Assembly: GCF_008330945.1 (NCBI RefSeq)
Contig: NZ_CP043489.1
Location: 5,157,501 to 5,221,500, forward strand
Length of the DNA stretch: 64,000 nt
Source: Labrys sp. KNU-23
Lineage (GTDB): Bacteria > Pseudomonadota > Alphaproteobacteria > Rhizobiales > Labraceae
Reading direction: 5' to 3'
Positions 17,662 through 26,506 of this stretch are shown piece after piece. A program made the position numbers and the translations under genes. Position 1 is the first letter of the stretch. The number at the start of each line of letters is the position of its first letter. The notes under the pieces are model-generated. The model was not told the DNA's origin. It did no database searches and saw nothing but the letters and a program-made list of their open reading frames with translations.

Positions 17662-17765
17662 GCGCCGAGCGGACCTGACGGGCCGAGTTTGTTTGTATGT
17701 GCTTCAGTCATGCTGAAGCGGTTGAGACTAGACGGCACGGAAACGGGCCGGAGAGGGGTTTGAAC

Positions 17766-18374
17766 ATGAATGTGGCGACAGCCTTCTTCTACCTGTTCGC
17801 CTTTGTTTGCGTGGCATCGGCCTTGATGGTCATCCTGTCGCGCAACCCTGTGCATTCGGTGCTCTATCTGATCCTGGCCTTCGTCAATGCGGCCGGCCTG
17901 TTCATGCTCACCGGGGCCGAGTTCCTCGCGTTGATCCTGATCGTGGTCTATGTCGGTGCCGTCGCCGTGCTCTTCCTCTTCGTGGTGATGATGCTCGACG
18001 TCGATTTCACCGAATTGCGCCAGGGCTTCCTGCAATATCTGCCGATCGGTTTCCTGGTCGGCCTGATCGTGCTGATCGAACTCCTGATGGTGGTGGTCGG
18101 CTGGGCGATTTCCCCCGGCATCGTCGTCAATCCGCAGACGCAGATCGATACCTCCGTCACCAACACCGAGGCGCTCGGCCGCGTGCTCTACACGCAATAT
18201 GTCTTCTTCTTCCAGGGCGCCGGCCTGGTGCTGCTGGTGGCCATGATCGGCGCCATCGTGCTGACGCTGCGCCACAAGGAAGGCGTCAAGCGCCAGAATC
18301 CGGCCCTGCAATCGGCGCGCACCAAGGCGCAGTCGGTCGAGGTCGTCAAAGTTCAGCCAGGGCAGGGGATCTGA
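17766..18374 (+). CDS. nuoJ: NADH-quinone oxidoreductase subunit J
   Basis: A 202-residue membrane subunit with five predicted helices. It has the conserved EFLALILIVVYVGAVAVLFL region (helix 3, holding the pi-bulge involved in coupling). The start at 17766 was chosen because GGAGAGGGG lies 7 nt upstream and family length fits. It sits 104 bp after nuoI and 3 bp before nuoK. The last 25 residues are hydrophilic and basic. Confidence 0.95.
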   Translation: MNVATAFFYLFAFVCVASALMVILSRNPVHSVLYLILAFVNAAGLFMLTGAEFLALILIVVYVGAVAVLFLFVVMMLDVDFTELRQGFLQYLPIGFLVGLIVLIELLMVVVGWAISPGIVVNPQTQIDTSVTNTEALGRVLYTQYVFFFQGAGLVLLVAMIGAIVLTLRHKEGVKRQNPALQSARTKAQSVEVVKVQPGQGI

Positions 18375-18377
18375 CAC

Positions 18378-18686
18378 ATGGCCGTCGATCTTTCCCATTT
18401 TCTCGCCGTCGCCGCGGTTCTCTTCACCATCGGTGTGCTCGGGATTTTCATCAACCGCAAGAATGTCATCGTCATCCTGATGTCGGTGGAACTCATCCTG
18501 CTCGCGGTGAACATCAACATGGTCGCCTTTTCCGCGGCGCTGCATGACATTACGGGCCAGGTCTTCACTCTCCTGATCCTGACGGTCGCCGCCGCCGAGG
18601 CCGCGATCGGTCTGGCCATCCTGGTGGCGTTCTACCGCAACCGCGGTTCGATCGCCGTCGAAGATATCAACGTGATGAAGGGCTGA
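18378..18686 (+). CDS. nuoK: NADH-quinone oxidoreductase subunit K
   Basis: A 102-residue, three-helix subunit related to MrpC. The two membrane-buried glutamates of the family are visible, in MSVELILLAVN (helix 2) and in the AAAEAAIGLAI segment of helix 3. It is canonical in length and packed between nuoJ and nuoL with gaps of 3 and 4 bp, so it is almost certainly translated from the same message. Confidence 0.96.
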   Translation: MAVDLSHFLAVAAVLFTIGVLGIFINRKNVIVILMSVELILLAVNINMVAFSAALHDITGQVFTLLILTVAAAEAAIGLAILVAFYRNRGSIAVEDINVMKG

Positions 18687-18690
18687 GGGC

Positions 18691-20814
18691 GTGTATAACG
18701 CAATTGTCTTCCTGCCGCTCCTCGGCTTCCTGATTGCCGGCATCGCCAATATGCTGACCTGGCGCCTGGCGCCGGCCGATGCCGCCGAGACGTCCGGACA
18801 TGGTCATGACGACCACGGCCATGGCTCTCATGCTGCGCACGGACACGACGACCCTGGTCATGATGCGCACGGTCATGACGACCATCACGCCGTCGAGGAA
18901 TCTCCCCACTCTCCGGGCAAGATCCGCTTCGCCGAATATCTGACGACGGGCCTGCTCTTCCTGTCCTGCATCCTGTCCTGGGTCGCCTTCATCAATGTCG
19001 GCTTCAACGGCGCCACCACCACGGTGCCGGTGCTCGATTGGATCCATGTCGGCAAGCTGCAGATCGACTGGGCCCTGCGCATCGATACGCTGACGGCGGT
19101 CATGCTGGTGGTGGTCACCACCGTGTCCTCGCTCGTCCACCTTTATTCCATCGGCTATATGGAAGAGGATCCCTCGCGGCCACGCTTCTTCGCCTATCTG
19201 TCGCTGTTCACCTTCGCCATGCTGATGCTGGTGACTTCCGACAATCTGGTGCAGATGTTCTTCGGCTGGGAAGGCGTGGGTCTGGCTTCCTACCTGCTGA
19301 TCGGCTTCTGGTACAAGAAGCCCTCGGCCAATGCCGCCGCCATCAAGGCCTTCGTGGTCAACCGCGTCGGCGACTTCGGCTTCTCGCTCGGCATCTTCGC
19401 GGTGTTCGTCATCTTCGGGCAGGTCGGTTTCGAGGGCATCTTCAAGGAAGCCGCCAGCAAGGCTGATACCACCATCCACTTCCTCGGCTATACCCTGCCG
19501 GCTCTGGAAGTCGCCTGCTTCCTGCTGTTCATGGGCGCCATGGGCAAGTCGGCGCAGTTCCTGCTGCACACCTGGCTGCCGGACGCCATGGAAGGCCCGA
19601 CGCCGGTCTCCGCGCTCATCCACGCCGCAACCATGGTCACAGCCGGCATCGTGATGGTGGCGCGCCTGTCGCCGCTGTTCCAGCATGCCCCGAATGCGCT
19701 GGCCTTCGTCACCTTCATCGGCGCCACCACGGCCTTCTTCGCTGCCACGGTCGGCCTCGTCCAGAACGACATCAAGCGCGTCATCGCCTATTCGACCTGT
19801 TCGCAGCTCGGCTACATGTTCGTGGCCCTCGGCGTCGGCGCCTACAATGTCGGCGTGTTCCATTTGTTCACCCACGCCTTCTTCAAGGCGTTGCTCTTCC
19901 TCGGTGCCGGCTCCGTGATCGTGGCGATGCATCACGAGCAGGACATGCGGAAGATGGGCGGCCTCAAGTCGAAGATCCCGTGGACCTACGCGGCCATGAT
20001 CATCGGCACGCTGGCGCTCACCGGTGTCGGCCTGCCCTTCACCCAGATCGGCTTCGCCGGCTTCAATTCCAAGGATGCCGTCATCGAGGCGGCCTGGGCC
20101 AGCTATGCCGAGAGCGGCCGCCTGATCCCGCTCTATGCCTTCTGGATGACGATCGTCGCCGCCCTGATGACGTCCTTCTATTCCTGGCGCCTGATCTTCA
20201 TGACCTTCCACGGACAGACCCGGGCCGATGCGCATACCTACGATCATGCGCATGAATCGCCGCTGCCGATGATGATCCCGCTCGCCGTGCTGTCGGTGGG
20301 CGCGGTGGTAGCCGGTATGGTCTTCCACCATGCCTTCATCACCGAGGAAGGGCTGGAGCATTTCTGGCGCGAGGCGGTTTCGCTGGGCGAGGGCACCAAG
20401 ATCCTGGAGGGCATGGAGCACGTCCCGGCGCTCGTGCATCTGGCGCCTTTCACCATGATGCTGATCGGCTTCGTGACGGCCTACTACATGTATATCGTCA
20501 AGCCGACGGTGCCGGCGGCGATCGCCGAACGCAATCCGCTGCTCTACAACTTCCTGCTCAACAAGTGGTATTTCGACGAGCTCTATGACTGGGCCTTCGT
20601 CCGCCCGGCCAAGTGGCTCGGCCGCTTCCTGTGGAAGAAGGGCGACGGCGCCACCATCGACGGCCTCGGCCCGGATGGTGTCTCGGCTCGCGTCGTCGAT
20701 GTGACCCGCGGTGTCGTCAAGCTGCAGACCGGCTATCTCTATCACTATGCCTTCGCCATGCTGATCGGCATTGCGGCCTTGTTCACCTGGTCCATGCTCG
20801 GAGGCACGCACTGA
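18691..20814 (+). CDS. nuoL: NADH-quinone oxidoreductase subunit L with His-rich loop
   Basis: The distal antiporter-like proton-pumping subunit of complex I. The 707-residue protein has the usual run of transmembrane helices, the GWEGVGLASYLLIGFW core motif, the FLLHTWLPDAMEGPTPVSAL block, and a long C-terminal lateral helix. The start is GTG at 18691, 4 bp after nuoK, preceded by GAGGGC. Residues 37-73, between helices 1 and 2, hold a His/Asp-rich insertion with 13 histidines (for example HGHDDHGHGSHAAHGHDD) that E. coli NuoL lacks. The stop overlaps the nuoM start by one base. Confidence 0.96.
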   Translation: MYNAIVFLPLLGFLIAGIANMLTWRLAPADAAETSGHGHDDHGHGSHAAHGHDDPGHDAHGHDDHHAVEESPHSPGKIRFAEYLTTGLLFLSCILSWVAFINVGFNGATTTVPVLDWIHVGKLQIDWALRIDTLTAVMLVVVTTVSSLVHLYSIGYMEEDPSRPRFFAYLSLFTFAMLMLVTSDNLVQMFFGWEGVGLASYLLIGFWYKKPSANAAAIKAFVVNRVGDFGFSLGIFAVFVIFGQVGFEGIFKEAASKADTTIHFLGYTLPALEVACFLLFMGAMGKSAQFLLHTWLPDAMEGPTPVSALIHAATMVTAGIVMVARLSPLFQHAPNALAFVTFIGATTAFFAATVGLVQNDIKRVIAYSTCSQLGYMFVALGVGAYNVGVFHLFTHAFFKALLFLGAGSVIVAMHHEQDMRKMGGLKSKIPWTYAAMIIGTLALTGVGLPFTQIGFAGFNSKDAVIEAAWASYAESGRLIPLYAFWMTIVAALMTSFYSWRLIFMTFHGQTRADAHTYDHAHESPLPMMIPLAVLSVGAVVAGMVFHHAFITEEGLEHFWREAVSLGEGTKILEGMEHVPALVHLAPFTMMLIGFVTAYYMYIVKPTVPAAIAERNPLLYNFLLNKWYFDELYDWAFVRPAKWLGRFLWKKGDGATIDGLGPDGVSARVVDVTRGVVKLQTGYLYHYAFAMLIGIAALFTWSMLGGTH

Positions 20815-22313
20815 TGTCCTGGCCGGTTCTTTCCGTTACGACCTTCCTGCCACTGGTCGGGGTGGTGCTGATGCTCGTGCTTCGGGGTGATCCCGAAGGC
20901 GTGAAGCGCAATTCGCGTATCATCTCGCTGTGGACCACCATTGCGACCTTCGTCGTCTCGCTGCTGCCGCTGTTCGCCTTCGATCCGGCGAATACCAGCT
21001 TCCAGTTCGTCGAGAACACCAACTGGCTCGGTGGCACGACCGGCGGCGCCATCAACTACCGCATGGGCGTGGACGGCATCTCGCTGCCCTTCGTCATCCT
21101 GACGACCTTCCTGATGCCGTTCTGCATCCTCGCCTCCTGGCGTTCGATCCAGAATCGGGTCCGCGAATACATGATTGCCTTCCTGGTGCTGGAAACGCTG
21201 ATGATCGGCGTGTTCTGCGCGCAGGACATCGTGCTGTTCTACCTGTTCTTCGAAGGTGGCCTGATCCCGATGTTCCTGATCATCGGCGTCTGGGGCGGGC
21301 AGCGGCGCATCTATGCCAGCTTCAAGTTCTTCCTCTACACGCTGCTCGGCTCGGTGCTGATGCTGATCGCCATCATGGCGATGTATTGGAACGCCGGTTC
21401 CTCGGATATCGCCGTGCTGCTCAAGCACCCGTTTCCGGTGCAGATGCAGACCTATCTATGGCTGGCTTTCTTCGCTTCCTTCGCGGTGAAGATGCCGATG
21501 TGGCCTGTTCATACCTGGCTGCCCGACGCGCATGTCGAAGCGCCGACGGCGGGCTCGGTGATCCTGGCCGGCATTCTCCTGAAGATGGGTGGCTACGGCT
21601 TCATCCGCTTCTCGCTGCCGATGTTCCCCGCGGCCTCCGAATATTTCGCACCGCTGGTGTTCACCCTCTCCGTCATCGCCATCGTCTACACCTCCCTGGT
21701 GGCGCTGATGCAGGAGGACATCAAGAAGCTGATCGCCTATTCGTCGGTCGCCCATATGGGCTTCGTCACCATGGGCCTGTTCTCGATGAACGAGCAGGGC
21801 GTGCAGGGGGCGATCTTCCAGATGATCTCGCACGGCATCGTTTCGGGCGCGCTCTTCCTCTGCGTCGGTGTGGTCTATGACCGCATGCATACCCGCGAGA
21901 TCGCGGCCTATGGCGGCCTGGTCAATCGCATGCCCTGGTATGCGCTGGCCCTGATGGTCTTTACCATGGCCAATGTCGGCCTTCCCGGCACTTCGGGCTT
22001 CGTCGGCGAGTTCCTCACGCTCGTGGGCGCCTTCTCGGCCAACACCTGGGTGGCTTTCTTCGCCACGCTGGGTGTGATCCTGTCGGCGGCCTATGCGCTC
22101 TGGCTCTATCGCCGCGTCGTCTACGGCGCGCTGGAAAAGCCGAGCCTGGCCGGCATCGCCGACCTGACGGGCCGGGAGTTCATCATTCTGACGCCCCTGG
22201 TTCTCCTCACGATCTATTTCGGCGTCTATCCCAAGCCGATCCTGAACATGAGCGAGGCCGCCGTCACCCATCTCATCCAGGCGGCGAAAGCTGCCAGCGT
22301 TGCGCTTAACTGA
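20814..22313 (+). CDS. nuoM: NADH-quinone oxidoreductase subunit M
   Basis: The second antiporter-like subunit, 499 residues with about 14 helices. Key signatures are the buried-Glu FFEGGLIPMFLIIGVWG (helix 5), KMPMWPVHTWLPDAHVEAPT with its broken-helix lysine, and YSSVAHMGF. TGATG joins it to nuoL, indicating coupled translation. Composition and length are canonical. Confidence 0.97.
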   Translation: MSWPVLSVTTFLPLVGVVLMLVLRGDPEGVKRNSRIISLWTTIATFVVSLLPLFAFDPANTSFQFVENTNWLGGTTGGAINYRMGVDGISLPFVILTTFLMPFCILASWRSIQNRVREYMIAFLVLETLMIGVFCAQDIVLFYLFFEGGLIPMFLIIGVWGGQRRIYASFKFFLYTLLGSVLMLIAIMAMYWNAGSSDIAVLLKHPFPVQMQTYLWLAFFASFAVKMPMWPVHTWLPDAHVEAPTAGSVILAGILLKMGGYGFIRFSLPMFPAASEYFAPLVFTLSVIAIVYTSLVALMQEDIKKLIAYSSVAHMGFVTMGLFSMNEQGVQGAIFQMISHGIVSGALFLCVGVVYDRMHTREIAAYGGLVNRMPWYALALMVFTMANVGLPGTSGFVGEFLTLVGAFSANTWVAFFATLGVILSAAYALWLYRRVVYGALEKPSLAGIADLTGREFIILTPLVLLTIYFGVYPKPILNMSEAAVTHLIQAAKAASVALN

Positions 22314-22327
22314 TCCGAAGGCGAGCC

Positions 22328-23758
22328 ATGTCTGCTTCTGAAATTGCAACGGCGCTTCCGGAGATCGTTCTGGTTCTCGGCGCCATCGCATTGTTGATGA
22401 TCGGCGTCTTCTCCGCGCCCCGCGGCTACGGCCTCGTCACCACGCTCTCGGTGCTGCTGCTGGCCGTGGTCGTGGTGCTGGTGGCCGTCAGCCATGACGG
22501 CAAGGCCTTCAACGGCTCCTTCACCGTCGATGCCTTCGCACGCTTCACCAAGATCCTGGTGCTGATCGGATCGGGTGCGGCCATCCTGATGTCGGGCGAC
22601 TTCCTGCGCTCGAGGGGCATCGAGAAGTTCGAATATCCGGTGATGATCCTGCTGGCCACCACCGGCATGTTGATGATGCTGTCGGCCAACGACCTCATCG
22701 CCCTCTATATCGGGCTCGAACTGCAGTCGCTCGCCCTCTATGTGATTGCCTCGATCCATCGTGACGATCTGAAGTCGACCGAGGCGGGTCTCAAATATTT
22801 TGTCCTCGGTGCCCTGTCCTCGGGCATGCTGCTCTATGGCGCCTCGCTGATCTACGGCTTTGCCGGTACGGTGTCGTTCACCGGTATCGCCGCAGCCGTG
22901 CAGGGGCATGTCGGCCTCGGCCTGGTCTTCGGCATCGTCTTCCTACTCGCCGGGCTGGCCTTCAAGATCTCCGCCGTGCCCTTCCACATGTGGACGCCCG
23001 ACGTTTATGAGGGCGCGCCCACACCGGTGACGACACTGTTCGCCGGCGCGCCGAAGATCGCGGCCATGGGCCTGATGGTCCGGGTGATCATCACCTCCTT
23101 CCCCTCGGCGCTGGCACAGTGGCAGCAGATCGTGGTGTTCATCGCGATCGCCTCGATGGCACTCGGTTCCTTCGCGGCCATCGGCCAGAGCAACATCAAG
23201 CGACTGATGGCCTATTCCTCCATCGGCCATATGGGCTTTGCCCTGGTCGGTTTGGCGGCGGGCACCTCCGAGGGCGTTCAGGGCGTGCTGATCTATCTGG
23301 CGCTCTATCTGGCCATGACCCTCGGCACCTTCGCGGTGATCCTGTCGATGAAGCGCAAGGGTGCCTATGTCGAGAGCATCAGCGATCTCGCAGGCCTGTC
23401 GCGGACCGATACCTTGACGGCCTATGCCCTGGCCGCCCTGATGTTCTCCCTGGCCGGCATTCCGCCGCTCTCGGGCTTCTGGGCCAAGTGGTACGTCTTC
23501 GTCGCCGCCGTGCATCAGGGGCTGTGGCCCCTGGCGATCCTGGGCGTGCTCTGCAGCGTGGTCGGCGCCTTCTACTATCTGCGCGTCATCAAGCTGATGT
23601 TCTTCGATGAACCAGCCGAGGCCTTCGAGCCGATGCCGGTGACGCTGCGTGCCGTGTTGGTGCTCGCCACCATCGTGACCGTGTTCTTCATCGTCTGGCC
23701 GACGCTGATCACTGGTCCGGCCGCGACGGCCGCAGCCCTTGTCGCGGCCGCGGGCTGA
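22328..23758 (+). CDS. nuoN: NADH-quinone oxidoreductase subunit N
   Basis: The third antiporter-like subunit, 476 residues. The family blocks are GLELQSLALYVIAS (buried Glu of helix 5), FKISAVPFHMWTPDVYEGAP and YSSIGHMGFAL. It starts 14 bp after nuoM and ends the complex I operon; birA follows on the same strand with 13 bp between, so transcription probably continues into birA. Confidence 0.97.
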   Translation: MSASEIATALPEIVLVLGAIALLMIGVFSAPRGYGLVTTLSVLLLAVVVVLVAVSHDGKAFNGSFTVDAFARFTKILVLIGSGAAILMSGDFLRSRGIEKFEYPVMILLATTGMLMMLSANDLIALYIGLELQSLALYVIASIHRDDLKSTEAGLKYFVLGALSSGMLLYGASLIYGFAGTVSFTGIAAAVQGHVGLGLVFGIVFLLAGLAFKISAVPFHMWTPDVYEGAPTPVTTLFAGAPKIAAMGLMVRVIITSFPSALAQWQQIVVFIAIASMALGSFAAIGQSNIKRLMAYSSIGHMGFALVGLAAGTSEGVQGVLIYLALYLAMTLGTFAVILSMKRKGAYVESISDLAGLSRTDTLTAYALAALMFSLAGIPPLSGFWAKWYVFVAAVHQGLWPLAILGVLCSVVGAFYYLRVIKLMFFDEPAEAFEPMPVTLRAVLVLATIVTVFFIVWPTLITGPAATAAALVAAAG

Positions 23759-23771
23759 TGCTTTCGAGGCG

Positions 23772-24527
23772 ATGAAACTCGGGGCAGGAGCACAGGCGGC
23801 AGGCTTCCGTCATCTGCACTTTGACAGCATTGGCTCTACCAATGCCGAAGCGCTGGAACGTGGGCAGGACCGTTTGTGGGTGACTGCCGGCGAGCAGGTA
23901 GCAGGCAAGGGGCGGCGCGGCCGCCCCTGGAGTTCGCCAAGAGGCAATCTTTATGCCTCGCTCCTGTTGGTCGATCCCGCGGAACCGAGACGGGCAGCGG
24001 ATCTGTGCTTCGTCGCCGCGCTGGCGCTGAGTGATGCCGTGCTGTCGACTGCCCCGCGGGCAGCACCGGCGCTGGCATTGAAATGGCCCAATGACGTTCT
24101 GATCGGGGGGGCCAAGGTTTCCGGAATCCTGGTCGAAGGCGCTCATGCAGGCGGCGGTTTTTCGGCGGTCATCGGCTGTGGCGTCAACATCGCCAGCCAT
24201 CCGGACGGCACGCCCTATCCCGCCACCCATCTGGCCATGACCGACGCGACCGTCAATGTCGTGAATTTCTTTGCGGCCTTGACGGATGGCTTCGCCCGGC
24301 GCCTGGAACAATGGCAGCGGGGACTCGGCTTTGCGACGATACGGGAAGCATGGCTGGAACGGGCCGCGGGCCTCGGCCGCCGGATCGTGGTGCGGCTGCC
24401 TTCCGGTGACATAGACGGCGTATTCGAGGCCCTGGATGCGGAAGGGGTCCTGATCCTGCGCGACGATTCCGGTGCGCGTCGGGAAATCTCCGCCGGCGAG
24501 ATCTTCTTTCCGGGCCTGCTCTCTTGA
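23772..24527 (+). CDS. birA: Biotin--[acetyl-CoA-carboxylase] ligase
   Basis: Activates biotin as biotinyl-AMP and transfers it to the carboxyl-carrier protein of acetyl-CoA carboxylase. The 251-residue protein is a group I ligase lacking the DNA-binding N-terminal domain of E. coli BirA. The substrate glycine/arginine loop GKGRRGRPW (about 48-56), KWPNDVLIGG, and GVNI motifs are present, with a small C-terminal SH3-like domain. The ATG at 23772 has GAGG very close; a TTG at 23739 overlapping nuoN is possible. A nuoN-birA junction is common in Hyphomicrobiales. Confidence 0.92.
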   Translation: MKLGAGAQAAGFRHLHFDSIGSTNAEALERGQDRLWVTAGEQVAGKGRRGRPWSSPRGNLYASLLLVDPAEPRRAADLCFVAALALSDAVLSTAPRAAPALALKWPNDVLIGGAKVSGILVEGAHAGGGFSAVIGCGVNIASHPDGTPYPATHLAMTDATVNVVNFFAALTDGFARRLEQWQRGLGFATIREAWLERAAGLGRRIVVRLPSGDIDGVFEALDAEGVLILRDDSGARREISAGEIFFPGLLS

Positions 24528-24529
24528 GC

Positions 24530-24727
24530 AAAGCGCGTCTGGAGCATCGTGCCGAAAGGCGGACACCGGTTTTCGGTGAAAACGATGCGACGGCAACGAC
24601 CCGCAACGTCAGGCCCGCTTCCGACATCGTGTCCGATGCTGTAGATGGAAACCCTCTTTTGCTCGAACTCCCGGGTTCGACGCGTCTTGCGATTCTTGGC
24701 GATTCCGCCAGACCGCAAAACGCTTTG
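24530..24727 (+). repeat. Composite repeat: RIME-like copy D with a second palindrome nested inside
   Basis: The outer parts are the RIME-like consensus (GAGCAAAGCGCGTC at the left; TTTGCTCGAACTC to GACCGCAAAACGCTTTG at the right). The copy is expanded to about 198 bp by an inner palindrome at 24543-24587 (GCATCGTGCCGAAA with GGTTTTCGGTGAAAACGATGC). The inner unit resembles the GAGCATGATGCCGAAAA-type palindromes seen across Hyphomicrobiales. Confidence 0.8.
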
Positions 24728-24813
24728 ATTCATCCGATTCATGAACATGTCGGTTGCCACGCTTGTAGCCGGTTATGAAACAGTGGCGCGTTCGCGCCCG
24801 TAAGGAACCTGAT

Positions 24814-26484
24814 ATGGCACGCGACACGACCGACCTCGTCTTCTGCGCCCTGGGCGGCATCGGCGAGATCGGCATGAACATGGCTCTCTATGGCTATGGA
24901 CCGGCCAACAAACGTCAATGGCTGATGGTGGATTGCGGCGTGTCGTTTGCCGATGACAATCTGCCCGGCGTCGACCTCGTCATGCCCGATACCCGCTTCA
25001 TCGAAGGCCAGCGCAAGAACCTGACCGGCATCGTGATCACTCATGCGCATGAGGATCATTTCGGCGCGCTCATCCACCTGGCGCCCAAGCTGCAGGTGCC
25101 GATCTACGCCACCAGATTCACGGCCGCCCTGCTGGAAGCCAAGCGCCTGCATGATCCGGACGCTCCCAAGCTGGATGTGCGCATCATCCCGTCCCAGGCC
25201 CGCTTCACTTTGGGTCCGTTCGACATCGAATTGATCAATGTCGCCCATTCCATTCCGGAATCGAACGCACTGGCCATCCGCACCCCGGCGGGCATGGTCA
25301 TCCATACCGGTGACTGGAAGATCGACGAGACGCCGGTGATCCCGCCCCGCACCGATGCCGACCGCCTCAAGGCGCTCGGCGACGAGGGGGTGCTGGCCCT
25401 GGTTTGCGATTCCACCAACGCGATCCGCGAGGGGCGCTCGCCCTCCGAGCGCGACGTCGCCAAGAGCCTTGGTGAGATCATCGCCGTCAAGAAGGGCAGG
25501 GTGGCGGTAACTACCTTCGCCTCCAATGTCGGGCGCATCCGTTCGATCGCCGAAGCCGCCATGCAGAATGACCGCAGCGTGGTGATCGTTGGCCGGGCCA
25601 TGGAGCGGGTCTGCCAGGTCGCCCGCGAATGCGGCCTGCTCGACGGCATTCCCGATTTCCTCAGTCCGGAAAGCTATGGCTTCCTGCCGCGCGAGAAGGT
25701 GGTTGCCGTGCTGACCGGCAGCCAGGGCGAGCCGCGAGCGGCGCTGGCGCGTATCGCCCGCGGCGAGCACCCCGAGGTCACCCTTGCCAAGGGGGATACG
25801 GTGATCTTCTCGTCGCGCACCATTCCGGGCAATGAAAAGGCTGTCGGCAACATCATCAACGGCCTGGTGCGCCAGGGAGCGGAGATCGTGACCGATCGCA
25901 ATCAGCTCGTGCACGTCTCGGGCCATCCTCGCCGTGGCGAACTCACGGACATGTATCAATGGACGCGGCCGAAGATCGCCATTCCCGTCCATGGTGAAGC
26001 CTGGCATCTCTCCGAGCATGCCGACCTCGCCCGTTCTCTCGGGGTTCCCGAGGTCGTCGCTGCCGGTGACGGCCAGATCATCGCGCTGCGGGCTGGCGAC
26101 ACCAAGGTGGTGGACGAAGCGCCGACCGGCCGCATCTGCCTGGATGGCGACGTGCTGATCAATGCGGCCGAGGAAACCATTCCCCAGCGGCGGCGCCTGT
26201 CCTGGTCCGGCGCCGTCTCGATCGCCCTGGCCCTGTCGGAGAAGGGGGAGATCGTCAACGAACCCGACGTGAAGTTTTCGGGCCTGCCGCTGCGCGTCGG
26301 TGATGGCCGCCTGATGGACGAGGTCATCGCCGAAGCGGCTCTGCAGGTACTCGAGAGCCTGCCCAAACCCAAGCGGCGCGATCCGGATGCGGTGGAGCTG
26401 GCAGTCGAGCGCGCCGTGCGTTCGGCCGTGAACGGTGTGTGGGGCAAGAAGCCGGTTTGTCATGTGATCGTGCTGGTGGTCTGA
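24814..26484 (+). CDS. rnj: Ribonuclease J
   Basis: Metallo-beta-lactamase-fold endonuclease and 5'-3' exonuclease for mRNA decay and rRNA maturation. The 556-residue protein has the metal site THAHEDHFG (about 80-88), HTGDWKID, a beta-CASP domain with DSTN and HVSGHPRRGEL (about 370-380), and the C-terminal domain. AAGGA lies 7 nt before the ATG at 24814; an upstream ATG at 24775 would add 13 basic residues. In related genomes coaX often lies between birA and this gene, but here that place holds only a repeat. RNase E is also encoded in this window, as in many alphaproteobacteria that use both enzymes. Confidence 0.94.
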   Translation: MARDTTDLVFCALGGIGEIGMNMALYGYGPANKRQWLMVDCGVSFADDNLPGVDLVMPDTRFIEGQRKNLTGIVITHAHEDHFGALIHLAPKLQVPIYATRFTAALLEAKRLHDPDAPKLDVRIIPSQARFTLGPFDIELINVAHSIPESNALAIRTPAGMVIHTGDWKIDETPVIPPRTDADRLKALGDEGVLALVCDSTNAIREGRSPSERDVAKSLGEIIAVKKGRVAVTTFASNVGRIRSIAEAAMQNDRSVVIVGRAMERVCQVARECGLLDGIPDFLSPESYGFLPREKVVAVLTGSQGEPRAALARIARGEHPEVTLAKGDTVIFSSRTIPGNEKAVGNIINGLVRQGAEIVTDRNQLVHVSGHPRRGELTDMYQWTRPKIAIPVHGEAWHLSEHADLARSLGVPEVVAAGDGQIIALRAGDTKVVDEAPTGRICLDGDVLINAAEETIPQRRRLSWSGAVSIALALSEKGEIVNEPDVKFSGLPLRVGDGRLMDEVIAEAALQVLESLPKPKRRDPDAVELAVERAVRSAVNGVWGKKPVCHVIVLVV

Positions 26485-26506
26485 TAGGCGGCGCTGAAGC
26501 CGCAGG

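Noticed and set aside
18667..20811. 714-codon open frame antisense to nuoL
   Set aside because: High-GC codon structure makes long mirror frames. Its product is a His/Asp/Arg-rich low-complexity string, and the sense frame is an unmistakable NuoL.
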